This document shows, in pieces, positions 1 to 8,318 of a DNA stretch of 64,000 nucleotides. Origin of the DNA: Bacillus sp. 491mf (lineage in GTDB: Bacteria; Bacillota; Bacilli; Bacillales; Bacillaceae_G); contig NZ_FOLV01000015.1 of assembly GCF_900112415.1 (NCBI RefSeq), forward strand, positions 1 to 64,000, read 5' to 3'. Position 1 is the first letter of the stretch, and the number at the start of each line of letters is the position of its first letter. Both the position numbers and the translations under genes were made by a program. The notes beneath the pieces were generated by a model. It had not been told where the DNA came from, ran no database searches, and saw only the letters and a list, made by a program, of their open reading frames with translations.

Positions 1-344
1 TATTAGACACGGTCTCACAATGGACAAATAAAAAAGACGTAGCTGAAGCCGTTCTCCATTCGGATCAAGGCTATCAGTATACGTCTTATGCATACAACAA
101 GCGATTAGAAGCATATGGCATAAAAGGCAGCCACTCTCGCAAAGGAAACTGCCTAGATAACGCCTGTGTAGAATCCTTCTTTTCGCACCTCAAGACAGAG
201 AAGTTGTATCTATACCAGTGTAAATCGGAAAGTGAATTAAGACAAGCCGTTGAAGACTATATTTACTATTATAATTATCAACGATTTCAATCTAAACTCA
301 ATCAGCGTGCGCCGATTGAGTTTAGACACGCGCTAGCTGCATAG
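1..344 (+). mobile_element. IS3-family transposase, 3' part (integrase core), cut by window edge
   Basis: The reading frame is open from base 3 to the stop at 342-344 and has no start inside the window. It encodes the C-terminal half of an rve integrase core. Visible marks are HSDQGYQY early, the SRKGNCLDNACVESFF block that carries the last acidic residue of the DDE triad (the Glu of VESFF), and the YNYQRFQ region with a final APIEF typical of IS3/IS150-group OrfB. Bases after the stop (345-380) presumably hold the right end of the element, but I cannot fix the terminal repeat without the left end. It is followed by a patch of hairpin repeat and a methyltransferase-like gene. Confidence 0.85.
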
Positions 345-496
345 TTTTTTTATATTGTCTACTTGACAGGGATAAGACCATCTACAATAAATTGAGATAT
401 TAGGCTTTTTAATAAGAAAAATAGGATACATATTAACAGAATGCACTCATAAATGGAAATATGATATAAGACCATTAGGGTTTATCATATTTGGCG

Positions 497-562
497 AGAA
501 GACCCCCACCTCAAGCGCACATGAATTGCCCCCATAAAGTTAGACGGGTTTTAGGTGGGGGT
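497..562. repeat. Hairpin fragment related to the larger dispersed repeat of this window
   Basis: ACCCCCACCT near 502 pairs with AGGTGGGGGT near 552 across a spacer of about 40 bases. The same stem-type segment occurs inside the longer repeat at 61329-61484, so this looks like a partial copy. It sits in the gap between the IS3 end and the methyltransferase-like gene. The rest of 345-633 shows no gene. Confidence 0.45.
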
Positions 563-633
563 AGTTCAATTGGAAGTGAATGTAATAGTATTGAGTTTTT
601 TTATGTTAAAATAAGGAAGGGGGAGTGAAAAAA

Positions 634-1320
634 ATGAAATTAGATATTGAAAGAGTTGTATTTATTGGTCGTACGTTTGAAGAATATTGTGATATGTTCC
701 AATTATGTGATGAGGACATACAAAATAAGAAAATACTAGATTGCCCAGCTGGTGCTTGTTCATTTACTGCAGTCGCAAATGCAAGGGGCGGAGATGTAAC
801 AGCTTGTGATGTTGTCTATCAATTTGATGGAGAAGCATTATATGAAAAAGGATTACAAGATGTAATACATACGATGGAACATATGGAAAAAGCAAAAGAT
901 AATTACATATGGAATTATTTTTCTAGTGTAGAAGATTTACAGAAGCACCGTTTAGAAGCACTTCAAGTTTGCGGAGCGGACATAAAATATAATCCAGAGA
1001 AGTATGTGTATGCTACGTTACCAAAGCTGCCTTTTCAAGATGAAGAATTTGATATGGTTTTATCAGCACACTTTTTATTCATGTATGGCGATCGCTTCGA
1101 TTATGACTTTCATGTTAATACGATTACAGAATTGCTCCGCGTTGCGAAAGAAGAAATTAGAATTTTCCCGTGTATTGACTTAAAGGGTGAACGATATGAA
1201 TTTTTAGACGAACTCATAAAAAATTTACGAAACAGAGGATGCGAAGTAGCAGAGGTTCAGGTCCCATATGAGTTTCAAAAGAATGGGAATACGATGCTGC
1301 AAATTAAGAAGGGCTATTAG
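634..1320 (+). CDS. SAM-dependent methyltransferase-like protein
   Basis: A 228-residue protein with a glycine/alanine-rich SAM-binding motif I near residue 35 (ILDCPAGACSF) followed by an acidic motif-II residue (TACD). A later PFQDEEFDMVLSAH segment matches motif IV of class I methyltransferases. The substrate cannot be read from the sequence. An upstream GTG at 625 is in frame, but the Shine-Dalgarno run GGAAGGGGGAG (615-625) lies 8 bases before ATG 634, so 634 is the better start. The gene is alone, between an IS3 remnant and a bcr1 repeat. Confidence 0.7.
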   Translation: MKLDIERVVFIGRTFEEYCDMFQLCDEDIQNKKILDCPAGACSFTAVANARGGDVTACDVVYQFDGEALYEKGLQDVIHTMEHMEKAKDNYIWNYFSSVEDLQKHRLEALQVCGADIKYNPEKYVYATLPKLPFQDEEFDMVLSAHFLFMYGDRFDYDFHVNTITELLRVAKEEIRIFPCIDLKGERYEFLDELIKNLRNRGCEVAEVQVPYEFQKNGNTMLQIKKGY

Positions 1321-1340
1321 TGTATGAAAATGGGACAATC

Positions 1341-1525
1341 TTTATATATAAGCTAAAAACCTCTTTCTTTTTAGCAGGGACGAGAGCATCTGGTCGCGCA
1401 TAGAAACGGTAAGTGCTTTTTCCTACCACATGCAAGGTTTAAAACAAAAGGAGAAAGCAAGTGCGAATTACATGGTGTATTCTGCATAGCAGCGACCTAT
1501 ATATTGAATGATTAAAATGGATTAA
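1341..1525 (+). repeat. bcr1-type repeat, copy 1
   Basis: About 180 bases matching six other copies in this window. Shared blocks are an A-rich start with CCTCTTTCTTTTTAG, GAGAGCATCTGG, GCGCATAGAAACGGT, TTTTTCTACCACATGCAA, TTTAAAACAAAAGGAG and a tail CATAGCAGCGACTTATAT. I identify it from memory as bcr1, a roughly 155-bp B. cereus-group element. It fills most of the 377-base gap before azlC. Confidence 0.75.
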
Positions 1526-1697
1526 GACAATTATAAAAGTCGTCTATTTATTTAATATTCAGAATGTTCTTGACTATGTTAGATTCTTTTTTTATATTAG
1601 TAGGTATAATTATAACGACTAAAGTCAGTGTTAAGGATTATTAAATCTAGATAGGTGCCGGGAAGTGGAATGATGAAAATTTGAAGGGGGAGTTGAA

Positions 1698-2417
1698 GTG
1701 GAGCGAGCAACAGTTTTGCAGGTGCAAGATGACACGTTTATACAAGGCGTGAAAGACTGTTTGCCGACAGTTCTTGGTTATTTAAGTATCGGGGTTGCAT
1801 CAGGTGTTATTGAAAAAACAGCAGGATTTTCATTAACAGAAATTGCAATGATTTCTTTACTCATTTATGCAGGTTCGGCACAGTTTATTATGGCTGGAAT
1901 GTTTGTAGCAGGTGCACCAGCTACTACTATTATTTTTACAGTTTTCTTCGTGAATTTAAGGCATTTTTTAATGAGTGCAGCATTAGCTCCCTATTTAAAA
2001 AAAGTATCAGTTTGGAAAAACATAGTGATTGGTTCGCAGCTTACTGATGAAACATTTGGTGTTGCAGCCCAGCATGTAACAGGAAAGCAATATATAAGTG
2101 AAAAATGGATGCTCGGTTTAAATTTGACAGGTTATCTGAATTGGGTAATTGCAAATGTCATTGGCGGTATTTTAGGAGACTGGATACCAGATCCGCACGC
2201 ATACGGGATGGATTATGCGATTCCCGCAATGTTTATTGGCTTATTTGTTTTACAACTTGTAAGCAATCGACCGAAGATATTTGCCCATCTTTGCGTTGCC
2301 ATTGCATCTATGATCATTGCATACGGTGCCCATTTCTTTGTATCAAATAGCGTAGCTGTTATTATTGCTACACTTGCAGCAGCGACAATTGGGGTGGTGA
2401 TTGAAAAATGGAAGTAA
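1698..2417 (+). CDS. azlC: AzlC-family branched-chain amino acid exporter, large subunit
   Basis: A 239-residue membrane protein with the AzlC signature: a short cytosolic N-terminus, PTVLGYLSIGVASG, the YAGSAQF motif near residue 58, and FFVNLRHFLMSAALAP. About five to six hydrophobic segments follow. AzlC works with the small AzlD subunit to export branched-chain amino acids (azaleucine resistance in B. subtilis). The start is GTG with GGGGGAG 6 bases upstream. Its last 10 bases overlap azlD, so the two are translationally coupled. Confidence 0.9.
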   Translation: MERATVLQVQDDTFIQGVKDCLPTVLGYLSIGVASGVIEKTAGFSLTEIAMISLLIYAGSAQFIMAGMFVAGAPATTIIFTVFFVNLRHFLMSAALAPYLKKVSVWKNIVIGSQLTDETFGVAAQHVTGKQYISEKWMLGLNLTGYLNWVIANVIGGILGDWIPDPHAYGMDYAIPAMFIGLFVLQLVSNRPKIFAHLCVAIASMIIAYGAHFFVSNSVAVIIATLAAATIGVVIEKWK

Positions 2418-2725
2418 GATGGGATTTGTTACTTGTTGTGCTCGGATGTGCAATTGTCACATTTCTTCCGAGAGTCGTACCACTGCTTGTGTTAAGTAAA
2501 GTAGAAATTCCAGAATGGGGATTGAAGTGGCTTAATCATATTCCAATTGCAATATTAGCAGCATTGTTAGCACAAACGTTATTTATGCATGACACGGTGA
2601 AAGTAGATTATTTAGTTGCAGCTATTCCGACGTTTCTTGTTGCGATTTTCACACGGAGTTTGCTTGGGGCTGTATTAACAGGAGTCATTGTGGTGTTTTT
2701 GTTACGTTTCTTTTTTTCGGTTTAA
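2408..2725 (+). CDS. azlD: AzlD-family branched-chain amino acid exporter, small subunit
   Basis: A 105-residue protein with three to four hydrophobic helices and the AzlD hallmark FLPRVVPL followed by a KWLNHIPIAILAALL block. It starts inside the end of azlC (10-base overlap), the usual arrangement of this two-subunit exporter. It presumably forms the membrane complex with AzlC. No regulator gene (AzlB/Lrp type) is beside the pair, unlike the B. subtilis azl operon. Confidence 0.9.
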   Translation: MEVRWDLLLVVLGCAIVTFLPRVVPLLVLSKVEIPEWGLKWLNHIPIAILAALLAQTLFMHDTVKVDYLVAAIPTFLVAIFTRSLLGAVLTGVIVVFLLRFFFSV

Positions 2726-2825
2726 TGTAGAAAATTCTCTTTGATAGAAGTTTCAGTTTTTAGAAAGAGGAGTATTTTATATTATATCGAACTTTGTAGT
2801 ATAACGATTACTAGGGGAGGATGCC

Positions 2826-3038
2826 ATGTTTATTTTAGCAAGCGGAGTTGTTATGTTTATGCTATTTCTCTGTTTTGTTATAGGATTGACCGTATATAAA
2901 ATGCTTGTTCAAAAAGTGACACCTCAAATTTACTACACACCATTTGATTCCATTAGCGCACAATCACGTGTGGAATTTCATAAAGAGCAGGAAGATAGGG
3001 AAGAACGTAGGGATGAAGGGAAAGATAATGATAGATAA
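2826..3038 (+). CDS. Small membrane protein, DUF3951-like
   Basis: A 70-residue protein with one N-terminal transmembrane helix (residues 3-27). A cytosolic segment containing YTPFDSI and FHKEQED follows, and the tail is highly charged. YTPFD plus the FHKE tail fits the Bacillus DUF3951 family, which has no known function. The ribosome-binding site GGGGAGG precedes ATG by 5 bases. Confidence 0.65.
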   Translation: MFILASGVVMFMLFLCFVIGLTVYKMLVQKVTPQIYYTPFDSISAQSRVEFHKEQEDREERRDEGKDNDR

Positions 3039-3065
3039 AAAATATTTTATGTTGAAAGGGCAAAA

Positions 3066-3359
3066 ATGAAAAAGTTTAAAATAATTAGTATTACTAGTGT
3101 TGTAACAATTTTGATTCTGCTTGGAATCTCTATTTTTTCACCCTACAATGTTTTAAATCGTGTTCATGCAGAAGGGATTTTGCAAGAAAAAGAATTAAAA
3201 GATGAATTTGAAAGTAAAAACGTAAAGAACGTTATATATAAAGGTGATCATACTTATGTTGTTAAAACGGATACGAAGGAATATGTTGTAATCCAAGAAT
3301 ACTACACATTTATGAACTATAAATGGAAGGTATATGAACTTCAAAAAACGTGGGGTTAA
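3066..3359 (+). CDS. Hypothetical membrane-anchored or secreted small protein
   Basis: A 97-residue protein with a basic N-terminus (MKKFK) and a hydrophobic stretch (residues 7-25), fitting a signal anchor or signal peptide. The mature part of about 65 residues is lysine-rich with aromatic residues (YYTFMNYKWKVYE). I do not recognise the family. It follows the DUF3951-like gene by 27 bases with its own AAAGGG site and may be co-transcribed with it. A terminator hairpin follows directly. Confidence 0.55.
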   Translation: MKKFKIISITSVVTILILLGISIFSPYNVLNRVHAEGILQEKELKDEFESKNVKNVIYKGDHTYVVKTDTKEYVVIQEYYTFMNYKWKVYELQKTWG

Positions 3360-3362
3360 AAT

Positions 3363-3405
3363 AAACATAACAGAGGAGTAGGTCCTACATCTCTGTTATG
3401 TTTTT
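3363..3405. terminator. Bidirectional terminator between convergent genes
   Basis: AACATAACAGAG pairs with CTCTGTTATGTT around a 15-base loop, with A and T runs on the outer sides. It serves the upstream plus-strand gene and overlaps the 3' end of the minus-strand hydrolase. Confidence 0.75.
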
Positions 3406-3981
3406 AAGAAACGAACGGATCATCTCATACCCTTGATTCGCAGCTTCTTCGTTGTAAGCTTTAGAAAATGGATCAAGAAATCCATGTTCTCCATTAAGTT
3501 GCTTTATATGGAGACGTGAATGCCCCTTACTTTGTAAACTTTCAATTAAAGTAGAAACTGAAAAACTAGTTTCGTTTGCTGGGAATAATAAAAGCGTCCG
3601 GCATTTCGGTACAATATTTGTGTAATCACGAATACGTGAACCATAACATCCAATAACAAAATCAATTCTAGAATCTTCGCTACATAACCAAGCTATTGTT
3701 GCGCCAACGCTAAATCCGAGAATTCCTACATACGTATAGTTATTTCGTAGTTCAGTGAGCATATCTTCAATTTGTTGTTTCCCCTGTTGAAATCCAACGT
3801 TTTTAATAAAATATAAATATGCTTCTGATTCCTCATCGTAATGAAAAGGAAGAGAGCGGTATAATAAATTTGGACAAATAACGTCAATAGTAGAAGAGGA
3901 AAATGTACGAATAACATGCTCCATATGTTGATTGACTCCGTATATTTCATGTAGAAGAAGAAGAGCAGTTTTCTGTTTCAT
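3385..3981 (-). CDS. Dienelactone-hydrolase-like alpha/beta hydrolase
   Basis: A 198-residue single-domain alpha/beta hydrolase. It opens with ALLLLHEIYGVNQHM, matching the oxyanion-hole region of the dienelactone hydrolase family. The nucleophile elbow is GFSVGA near residue 94, with serine where classical dienelactone hydrolases have cysteine. The catalytic histidine is likely in NGEHGFLDP near residue 166. The substrate is unknown. It lies 3 bases downstream of the monooxygenase-like gene, so the two form an operon. Confidence 0.7.
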   Translation of the reverse strand: MKQKTALLLLHEIYGVNQHMEHVIRTFSSSTIDVICPNLLYRSLPFHYDEESEAYLYFIKNVGFQQGKQQIEDMLTELRNNYTYVGILGFSVGATIAWLCSEDSRIDFVIGCYGSRIRDYTNIVPKCRTLLLFPANETSFSVSTLIESLQSKGHSRLHIKQLNGEHGFLDPFSKAYNEEAANQGYEMIRSFLKNITEM

Positions 3982-3984
3982 AGA

Positions 3985-4305
3985 TTAAAATTCTCCCTTT
4001 GTAATACGATATTCTCTTTCAACGAGACAAATTCTTGTATGAAATTGTTCATACCATTGTTCTCTACCTCTTTTTCTGGCAATGGTGTGGGCAGCGTGTT
4101 CTTTCCACTGTTTGATTGCTTCAAGCGATTCCCAGTATGAAATAGTAATACCAAATCCAGTTTCATTACGGACACTTTCAACATCGATAAATCCGGGTTG
4201 CTCAGCGGCTAGCTTTACCATTTCATCTGCGACGATTTCATAATCGTCAGTTTCAGATGATAGTTGCGAAGTGAAAATGACAGCATAGTATGGAGCTTTG
4301 TTCAT
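3985..4305 (-). CDS. Antibiotic biosynthesis monooxygenase (ABM) domain protein
   Basis: A 106-residue single ABM-fold protein. It has an N-terminal YYAVIFTSQ strand, then AAEQPGFIDVESVR and the TISYWESLEAIKQWKEHAAH block seen in heme-degrading or quinol-oxidising ABM proteins of Firmicutes. It is first in a two-gene operon with the hydrolase. The physiological substrate cannot be inferred. A GGGGAAATAC segment precedes the start. Confidence 0.75.
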   Translation of the reverse strand: MNKAPYYAVIFTSQLSSETDDYEIVADEMVKLAAEQPGFIDVESVRNETGFGITISYWESLEAIKQWKEHAAHTIARKRGREQWYEQFHTRICLVEREYRITKGEF

Positions 4306-4350
4306 TGTATTTCCCCTTTACTTTAAATTTTTGTAACTATTCAGTCGCTC

Positions 4351-4531
4351 TATGAAAAAAAGGAAGAAAAGCATTTTTTTAAATGGTCTGGGAGGGACTG
4401 GCGATGTATAGGAGCGATCAGGGCCTTTTTCTGTCACGCGCAATGTTTGAAAACAAAGAGATGCAGCAGGGAACATTGCCATTTGTATCTTCATAGCAGC
4501 AATTTACATGCTGAAAAATGAAAATAATATA
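4351..4531 (+). repeat. bcr1-type repeat, copy 2 (diverged)
   Basis: This copy keeps the GGGCCTTTTTCTGTCAC, CAATGTTTGAAAACAAAG and CATAGCAGCAATTTACATG blocks, but its 5' half has drifted (GGCGATGTATAGGAGCG). It lies 180 bases from copy 3, in the opposite orientation. Together they occupy more than half of the 679-base intergenic region 4306-4984. Confidence 0.65.
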
Positions 4532-4710
4532 GGTAAGTGTATTTTTTACTGGAATCATCCCCCTTACCAAACTTCTAAATGAAATGTATGGCTGAGTAGT
4601 TACAAATTTTTCTTTTTAGTTTATCACGAAAATCTGAATAGTTCGTTATTTTTATTTGAATTAAATATTAATTTCATTTACCGTAATGAATGTAAAATGA
4701 AGCAAGAGAG

Positions 4711-4890
4711 AAATATATATCCATTTTCCTTTCTTGACATATAAGTCGCTGCTATGCAGAACACAACATGAACGCTACTGTTTTTCTCTCTTTGTTTTAA
4801 ACATCGCATGTGGCAGAAATAGACCCTGACCGCATCTAACACGGTCAGATGCTCTTGTCCCCCTTAAAAAGAGCGGTTTTTTTATAGTTA
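4711..4890 (-). repeat. bcr1-type repeat, copy 3
   Basis: The reverse strand reads GACAAGAGCATCTGACCGTG, GGTCTATTTCTGCCACATGC, TTTAAAACAAAGAGAG and GCATAGCAGCGACTTATATG. It is in the opposite orientation to copy 2. Between the two, 4532-4710 contains no recognisable gene. Confidence 0.75.
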
Positions 4891-4944
4891 CATCGGAAAT
4901 AAGAAAGTTCCTTAATGGAATAATTACCTACAAGTGTTGAAAAT

Positions 4945-4982
4945 AAAAAATCCCCCACTTCAAAATAAAATGAAGTGGGAGC
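4945..4982 (-). terminator. Terminator of sspH
   Basis: On the minus strand CCCACTTCA and TGAAGTGGG pair around an 8-base A/T loop, followed by GGATTTTTT just after the sspH stop. Confidence 0.75.
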
Positions 4983-4984
4983 TC

Positions 4985-5164
4985 TCATATTTCCTCTAAG
5001 CTGTTTATTGGAACAGTAAGTTCACGATTTGGATTCGTTGCTTCGTATACGCGTGCAGTTTCATTTGTTTCATCGACATGTTGAATCATAACAGACATTC
5101 CTTGAAATGTTACACTTGTTTGTTCCATTGACTCTGAAATTTCTTTTGCTCTTTGAGTGTTCAT
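4985..5164 (-). CDS. sspH: H-type small acid-soluble spore protein
   Basis: A 59-residue protein starting MNTQRAKEISESMEQ and ending with VPINSLEEI. It closely matches B. subtilis SspH in length and in QGM-VMIQHVDE-NETAR-YE and NPxRELTVP. It is a minor spore-core protein of the forespore. The longer frame to 5203 is rejected because GAGAGGAGTTTGACA gives a well-placed ribosome-binding site for ATG 5164. Forespore sigma-G control is expected from the family; I could not place a convincing promoter. Confidence 0.9.
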   Translation of the reverse strand: MNTQRAKEISESMEQTSVTFQGMSVMIQHVDETNETARVYEATNPNRELTVPINSLEEI

Positions 5165-5270
5165 TGTCAAACTCCTCTCTGTATCCGATTGGTAAATCAT
5201 CAAGATGGAAGTTTTCTTGTACTATTATTTTTTCTAAATACAAGGAATAATATACCAATTGGTAGAGAGT

Positions 5271-6485
5271 TTAAAGTTTTTGAATCATTTGTAATGTTTC
5301 TTCAGTGAAAGAATTGAACACCGGAGCATGGTAATCTTGCATAGCATTGTGTGCTTGTTTTGCTTCATACAGTGCTTGTTTTTTATTTTCTAGGTGCATA
5401 TAGCATAGTGCACGAAATGAGCCTGCTGTAGTCAATAATGCTTGGTCTATTGGATGGTGCGTATAAGTAGGGATTGTCACTTGCTCTAACTCATGTAATG
5501 CTTCATGATAACGCCCTAGACCATATAATGCTTTTCCTTTTTCCAGAAAATAAAAACCGTTTTTTTCGGGTTCTAATTTTGTGATAAGCTCTTTTCCATA
5601 TGTTTCAATATGAGAAAGCGCGGCTTCATATTGTTTCGTGATCGTATTATGAAAATAAGCTTCCAAGAGATGAAGGGTGGTTAATGACACCGTATTTTCT
5701 GTAAAGATGGCAAATTGCTTTGATTTCTCTAAATTGTGTAAATATCCTTCTGTATCTTTAACTAATATAGCTTGAAAAGATAAAATACGATAAAAATCAT
5801 CCATTTTATAGTACACTTGATTTTTTTTAGAAAAATCAAGTGTTTGTAAAAGGATATCTTTACATTCCTCATAATTTCCAAGTGCTAATAATATAAAAGC
5901 TTCATACAAAAAAAGGTTAATTTGCATGATTAAGTCCATCTCTAAAAGTTTTTCTTTATATTCATCACGCAAAGAATGAATTAATTGAAAGCATTCATTA
6001 AATTTTTTGTGCCGAAACAATGAATGGTAGGCGATAAGCTTTGTTTCTGTACTTTCTCGATATAAAGCATATTTTTCAAAAATGATGATTGCTTTTTCGA
6101 TATATGTATGTACATCGTAGTTTCCTGTATAAGTTACTACTCGTGCATATTGTTTATACAAACGTGCAGCATTTAATGTAGACGGCAATTCATCATGCAC
6201 AATAGGATGAAGGATTTCGTATACCTCTTTGAAACGCATATCTTGTATATATTGTTCCATCTTTTGTACAAGAGCAGCAAGTTCACTAGCTTCTTCTTCT
6301 AATAAAAAGCTTGCATCGCAGCCGAGTTTGTCAGCGAGATAATGAAGAGTCTTCATAGAAGGAGTCGCTTTCCCATTTTCAATTTGACTGAGCATACTTT
6401 TTGTTAGTTCTGTCCCAGCAAGTTCAGATTGGGTAAGTTTCTTTTCTTTTCGTAATGTCCGTATTTTTTCTCCGAGAGTAGCCAT
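5271..6485 (-). CDS. XRE-family regulator with TPR domain
   Basis: A 404-residue protein. Residues 3-60 form a Cro/C1 helix-turn-helix (LGEKIRTLRKEKKLTQSEL, then LTKSMLSQIENGKATPS), followed by roughly 330 residues of helical TPR-like repeats. This resembles RRNPP-type sensors such as PlcR and NprR in architecture. ATG 6485 is chosen because AAAGGAGAAGTTCC precedes it; the 29 residues upstream in frame look non-coding. It is divergent from an MFS exporter, with two matching 21-bp palindromes between them, so it probably controls that exporter and itself. No small signalling-peptide gene was seen beside it. Confidence 0.8.
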   Translation of the reverse strand: MATLGEKIRTLRKEKKLTQSELAGTELTKSMLSQIENGKATPSMKTLHYLADKLGCDASFLLEEEASELAALVQKMEQYIQDMRFKEVYEILHPIVHDELPSTLNAARLYKQYARVVTYTGNYDVHTYIEKAIIIFEKYALYRESTETKLIAYHSLFRHKKFNECFQLIHSLRDEYKEKLLEMDLIMQINLFLYEAFILLALGNYEECKDILLQTLDFSKKNQVYYKMDDFYRILSFQAILVKDTEGYLHNLEKSKQFAIFTENTVSLTTLHLLEAYFHNTITKQYEAALSHIETYGKELITKLEPEKNGFYFLEKGKALYGLGRYHEALHELEQVTIPTYTHHPIDQALLTTAGSFRALCYMHLENKKQALYEAKQAHNAMQDYHAPVFNSFTEETLQMIQKL

Positions 6486-6507
6486 GGAACTTCTCCTTTT
6501 TATAAAA

Positions 6508-6528
6508 AAGTTAAATATAATTAAACTT
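6508..6528. promoter_or_regulatory. Operator 1 of the XRE-TPR regulator (predicted)
   Basis: AAGTTAAATATAATTAAACT plus one T forms a 21-base palindrome with arms AAGTTNAA/TTNAACTT. It lies about 22 bases upstream of the regulator start, and a near-identical palindrome sits 33 bases away at 6562-6582. The arrangement suggests cooperative or autoregulatory binding. Confidence 0.6.
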
Positions 6529-6531
6529 TTG

Positions 6532-6561
6532 TTGTCAAATTCTGAGAATTGATTATATAAT
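6532..6561 (+). promoter_or_regulatory. Sigma-A promoter of the MFS exporter
   Basis: TTGTCA (6532-6537) and TATAAT (6556-6561) are separated by 18 bases. The -10 box directly abuts operator 2, so a bound regulator would block this promoter. Confidence 0.6.
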
Positions 6562-6582
6562 AAGTTTAACATAATTTAACTT
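6562..6582. promoter_or_regulatory. Operator 2 of the XRE-TPR regulator (predicted)
   Basis: AAGTTTAACATAATTTAACT plus one T is a 21-base palindrome sharing the AAGTTWAAYATAATTWAACT pattern with operator 1. It starts one base after the -10 hexamer of the exporter promoter, a classic repressor position. Confidence 0.6.
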
Positions 6583-6601
6583 TTGAGGGGAGAGTGATTG
6601 T

Positions 6602-7876
6602 ATGGAAGGTGTATTAGAAAATCAAGATAATACACGATTGAAAATGGCGACGCGAAATATTGTATTGATGATGATCGGAAAATTATCATCAATACTTGGG
6701 GCAAATATTTATACGTTTGCAATGGGACTGTACGTTTTAAAAACGACAGGATCTGGCATGGGATTCGCAATTACACTTGTTTGTGGTTCCGTTCCGCGTT
6801 TGATTAGCGGACCAATTGCCGGAGCAGCAGCAGACCGAATTAACCGGAAGAAGCTCGCTGTTGGAGCAGATTTATTAAGCGCTCTTATTATGTTCACCAT
6901 GTTTTTGCTTTCCACTTCATTTGGACTTTCATTAATCTTCATCTATGTATCCGCAGCACTGTTATCAATATGCGCAAGCTTTTTCTCTATTGCTTTAACA
7001 TCTTCAATTCCATCTCTAGTTGATACAACACGTATTCAAAAAGCAAATTCATTAAACCAAACAGCTACATCGCTTGCAACGATTTTAGGACCGGTTATTG
7101 GTGGTCTAGTATACGGCTTATTTTCTATAAAATTCTTTTTCTTACTAAATGGTATTACATTTGCTTTGGCGGCGATGGTAGAAGTATTTATGGTCTTTGA
7201 TTTGTATAAAGCAAACAAAAAAGAAGATAAGGATCATTTTTTAACGAGCATAAAAGAAGGTTTTATATATGTGAAAAAGCAAAGTGATCTTTTTTCGATG
7301 CTGAAACTGTTACTTTGGATCAATTTCTTTTTTTGTGCAATTACGGTCTCACTTCCGTATATTATTGTTCAAAAATTATCACTTTCTTCTCAGCAATTTG
7401 GCATAATTGAAGGAATGTTTGCGGTTGGGATGTTAATGGCCTCTATTATTTTATCCGTTCGAGCGGAGGCAACAAATAAGTTTCAGACGATTCGCAGGAA
7501 CCTTTTCATACTAACAGCTTTATTGTTTTGTATTGCATTACCAATGTTTCTTTCATTATCTAAAACAATGATTTTCATATATTATATTACCCTTATGATT
7601 CTATTTGGGGTGAATCTCATCACAATTAATGTTCCAATGCAAGTGTACGTTCAAAAAACGACGGTACCTGAATATTTAGGACGTGTATCCGGATTAATTG
7701 AAACGATTGCAACCGCAATTATGCCTCTTGGAACAATTTTGTATGGTGTACTTTTAGACTATATACCAGCATCCACTGTTATTTTCATATCTGCGTTTGG
7801 ACTGTTTGTTGTTGTTTTCTTTGGAACGAAGCAATGGAAGGATATTGGGCATCAAGAGGGAGTATCTATGTCATAA
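6602..7876 (+). CDS. MFS transporter, macrolide-efflux (MefA-like) type
   Basis: A 424-residue protein with about 12 transmembrane segments. The MFS signature AADRINRKKLAVGAD (loop 2-3) and LNQTATSLATILGPVIGG (helix 5 motif C region) place it in the DHA3/MefA-like exporters. The predicted role is drug or metabolite efflux at the cell membrane. GAGGGGAGAG lies ahead of ATG 6602. It is divergent from the XRE-TPR regulator and likely controlled by it through the paired palindromes. Confidence 0.85.
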   Translation: MEGVLENQDNTRLKMATRNIVLMMIGKLSSILGANIYTFAMGLYVLKTTGSGMGFAITLVCGSVPRLISGPIAGAAADRINRKKLAVGADLLSALIMFTMFLLSTSFGLSLIFIYVSAALLSICASFFSIALTSSIPSLVDTTRIQKANSLNQTATSLATILGPVIGGLVYGLFSIKFFFLLNGITFALAAMVEVFMVFDLYKANKKEDKDHFLTSIKEGFIYVKKQSDLFSMLKLLLWINFFFCAITVSLPYIIVQKLSLSSQQFGIIEGMFAVGMLMASIILSVRAEATNKFQTIRRNLFILTALLFCIALPMFLSLSKTMIFIYYITLMILFGVNLITINVPMQVYVQKTTVPEYLGRVSGLIETIATAIMPLGTILYGVLLDYIPASTVIFISAFGLFVVVFFGTKQWKDIGHQEGVSMS

Positions 7877-7973
7877 AAATGAACAGTCATTGTTACAAAA
7901 ATATGAACTTCCTACATTTGGAGAAAAAAAGGAGTATACTAGTATCATAATCCAATTACAAGGAAGTGTCGTA

Positions 7974-8135
7974 ATGAGTACGGTTAGTGCTGTATATGGA
8001 GTTATTCTTTCTTCTCTTTTTGTTTCTTTCATTATAGGCGTAACACGCTATATTCATAAGTGGAAAGAAGGAATTGCCAAGTTAGACCATATTGAAGAAG
8101 AAGTAAGTGATTTCATGTTACACCACGGGAAGTAA
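7974..8135 (+). CDS. Small single-pass membrane protein of unknown function
   Basis: A 53-residue protein with one transmembrane helix (about residues 5-25) and a charged cytosolic tail (HKWKEGIAKLDHIEEEVSDF). ATG 7974 has AAGGAAG about 9 bases upstream; the frame extending back to 7797 overlaps the MFS gene and is not credible. I do not recognise a family. A terminator follows. Confidence 0.55.
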   Translation: MSTVSAVYGVILSSLFVSFIIGVTRYIHKWKEGIAKLDHIEEEVSDFMLHHGK

Positions 8136-8194
8136 AATTTACAAAATCTATTATTCGTAAAGTTTTTAATCTTATAATTTTATTATGTAAACAG

Positions 8195-8233
8195 AAAAAG
8201 CATGGTGTTCGAATAAAACATCATGCTTTTTTT
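8195..8233 (+). terminator. Rho-independent terminator
   Basis: AAAAAGCATG pairs with CATGCTTTTT with a loop of mixed sequence, followed by a T run after the small membrane protein. Confidence 0.7.
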
Positions 8234-8318
8234 CTAAGTAAAGTATGATATCACATTATTATTAAACTTGGATAAATACAGATAAAAAGTGATAAATAAA
8301 GTAAAAGGGGACAAGGGA

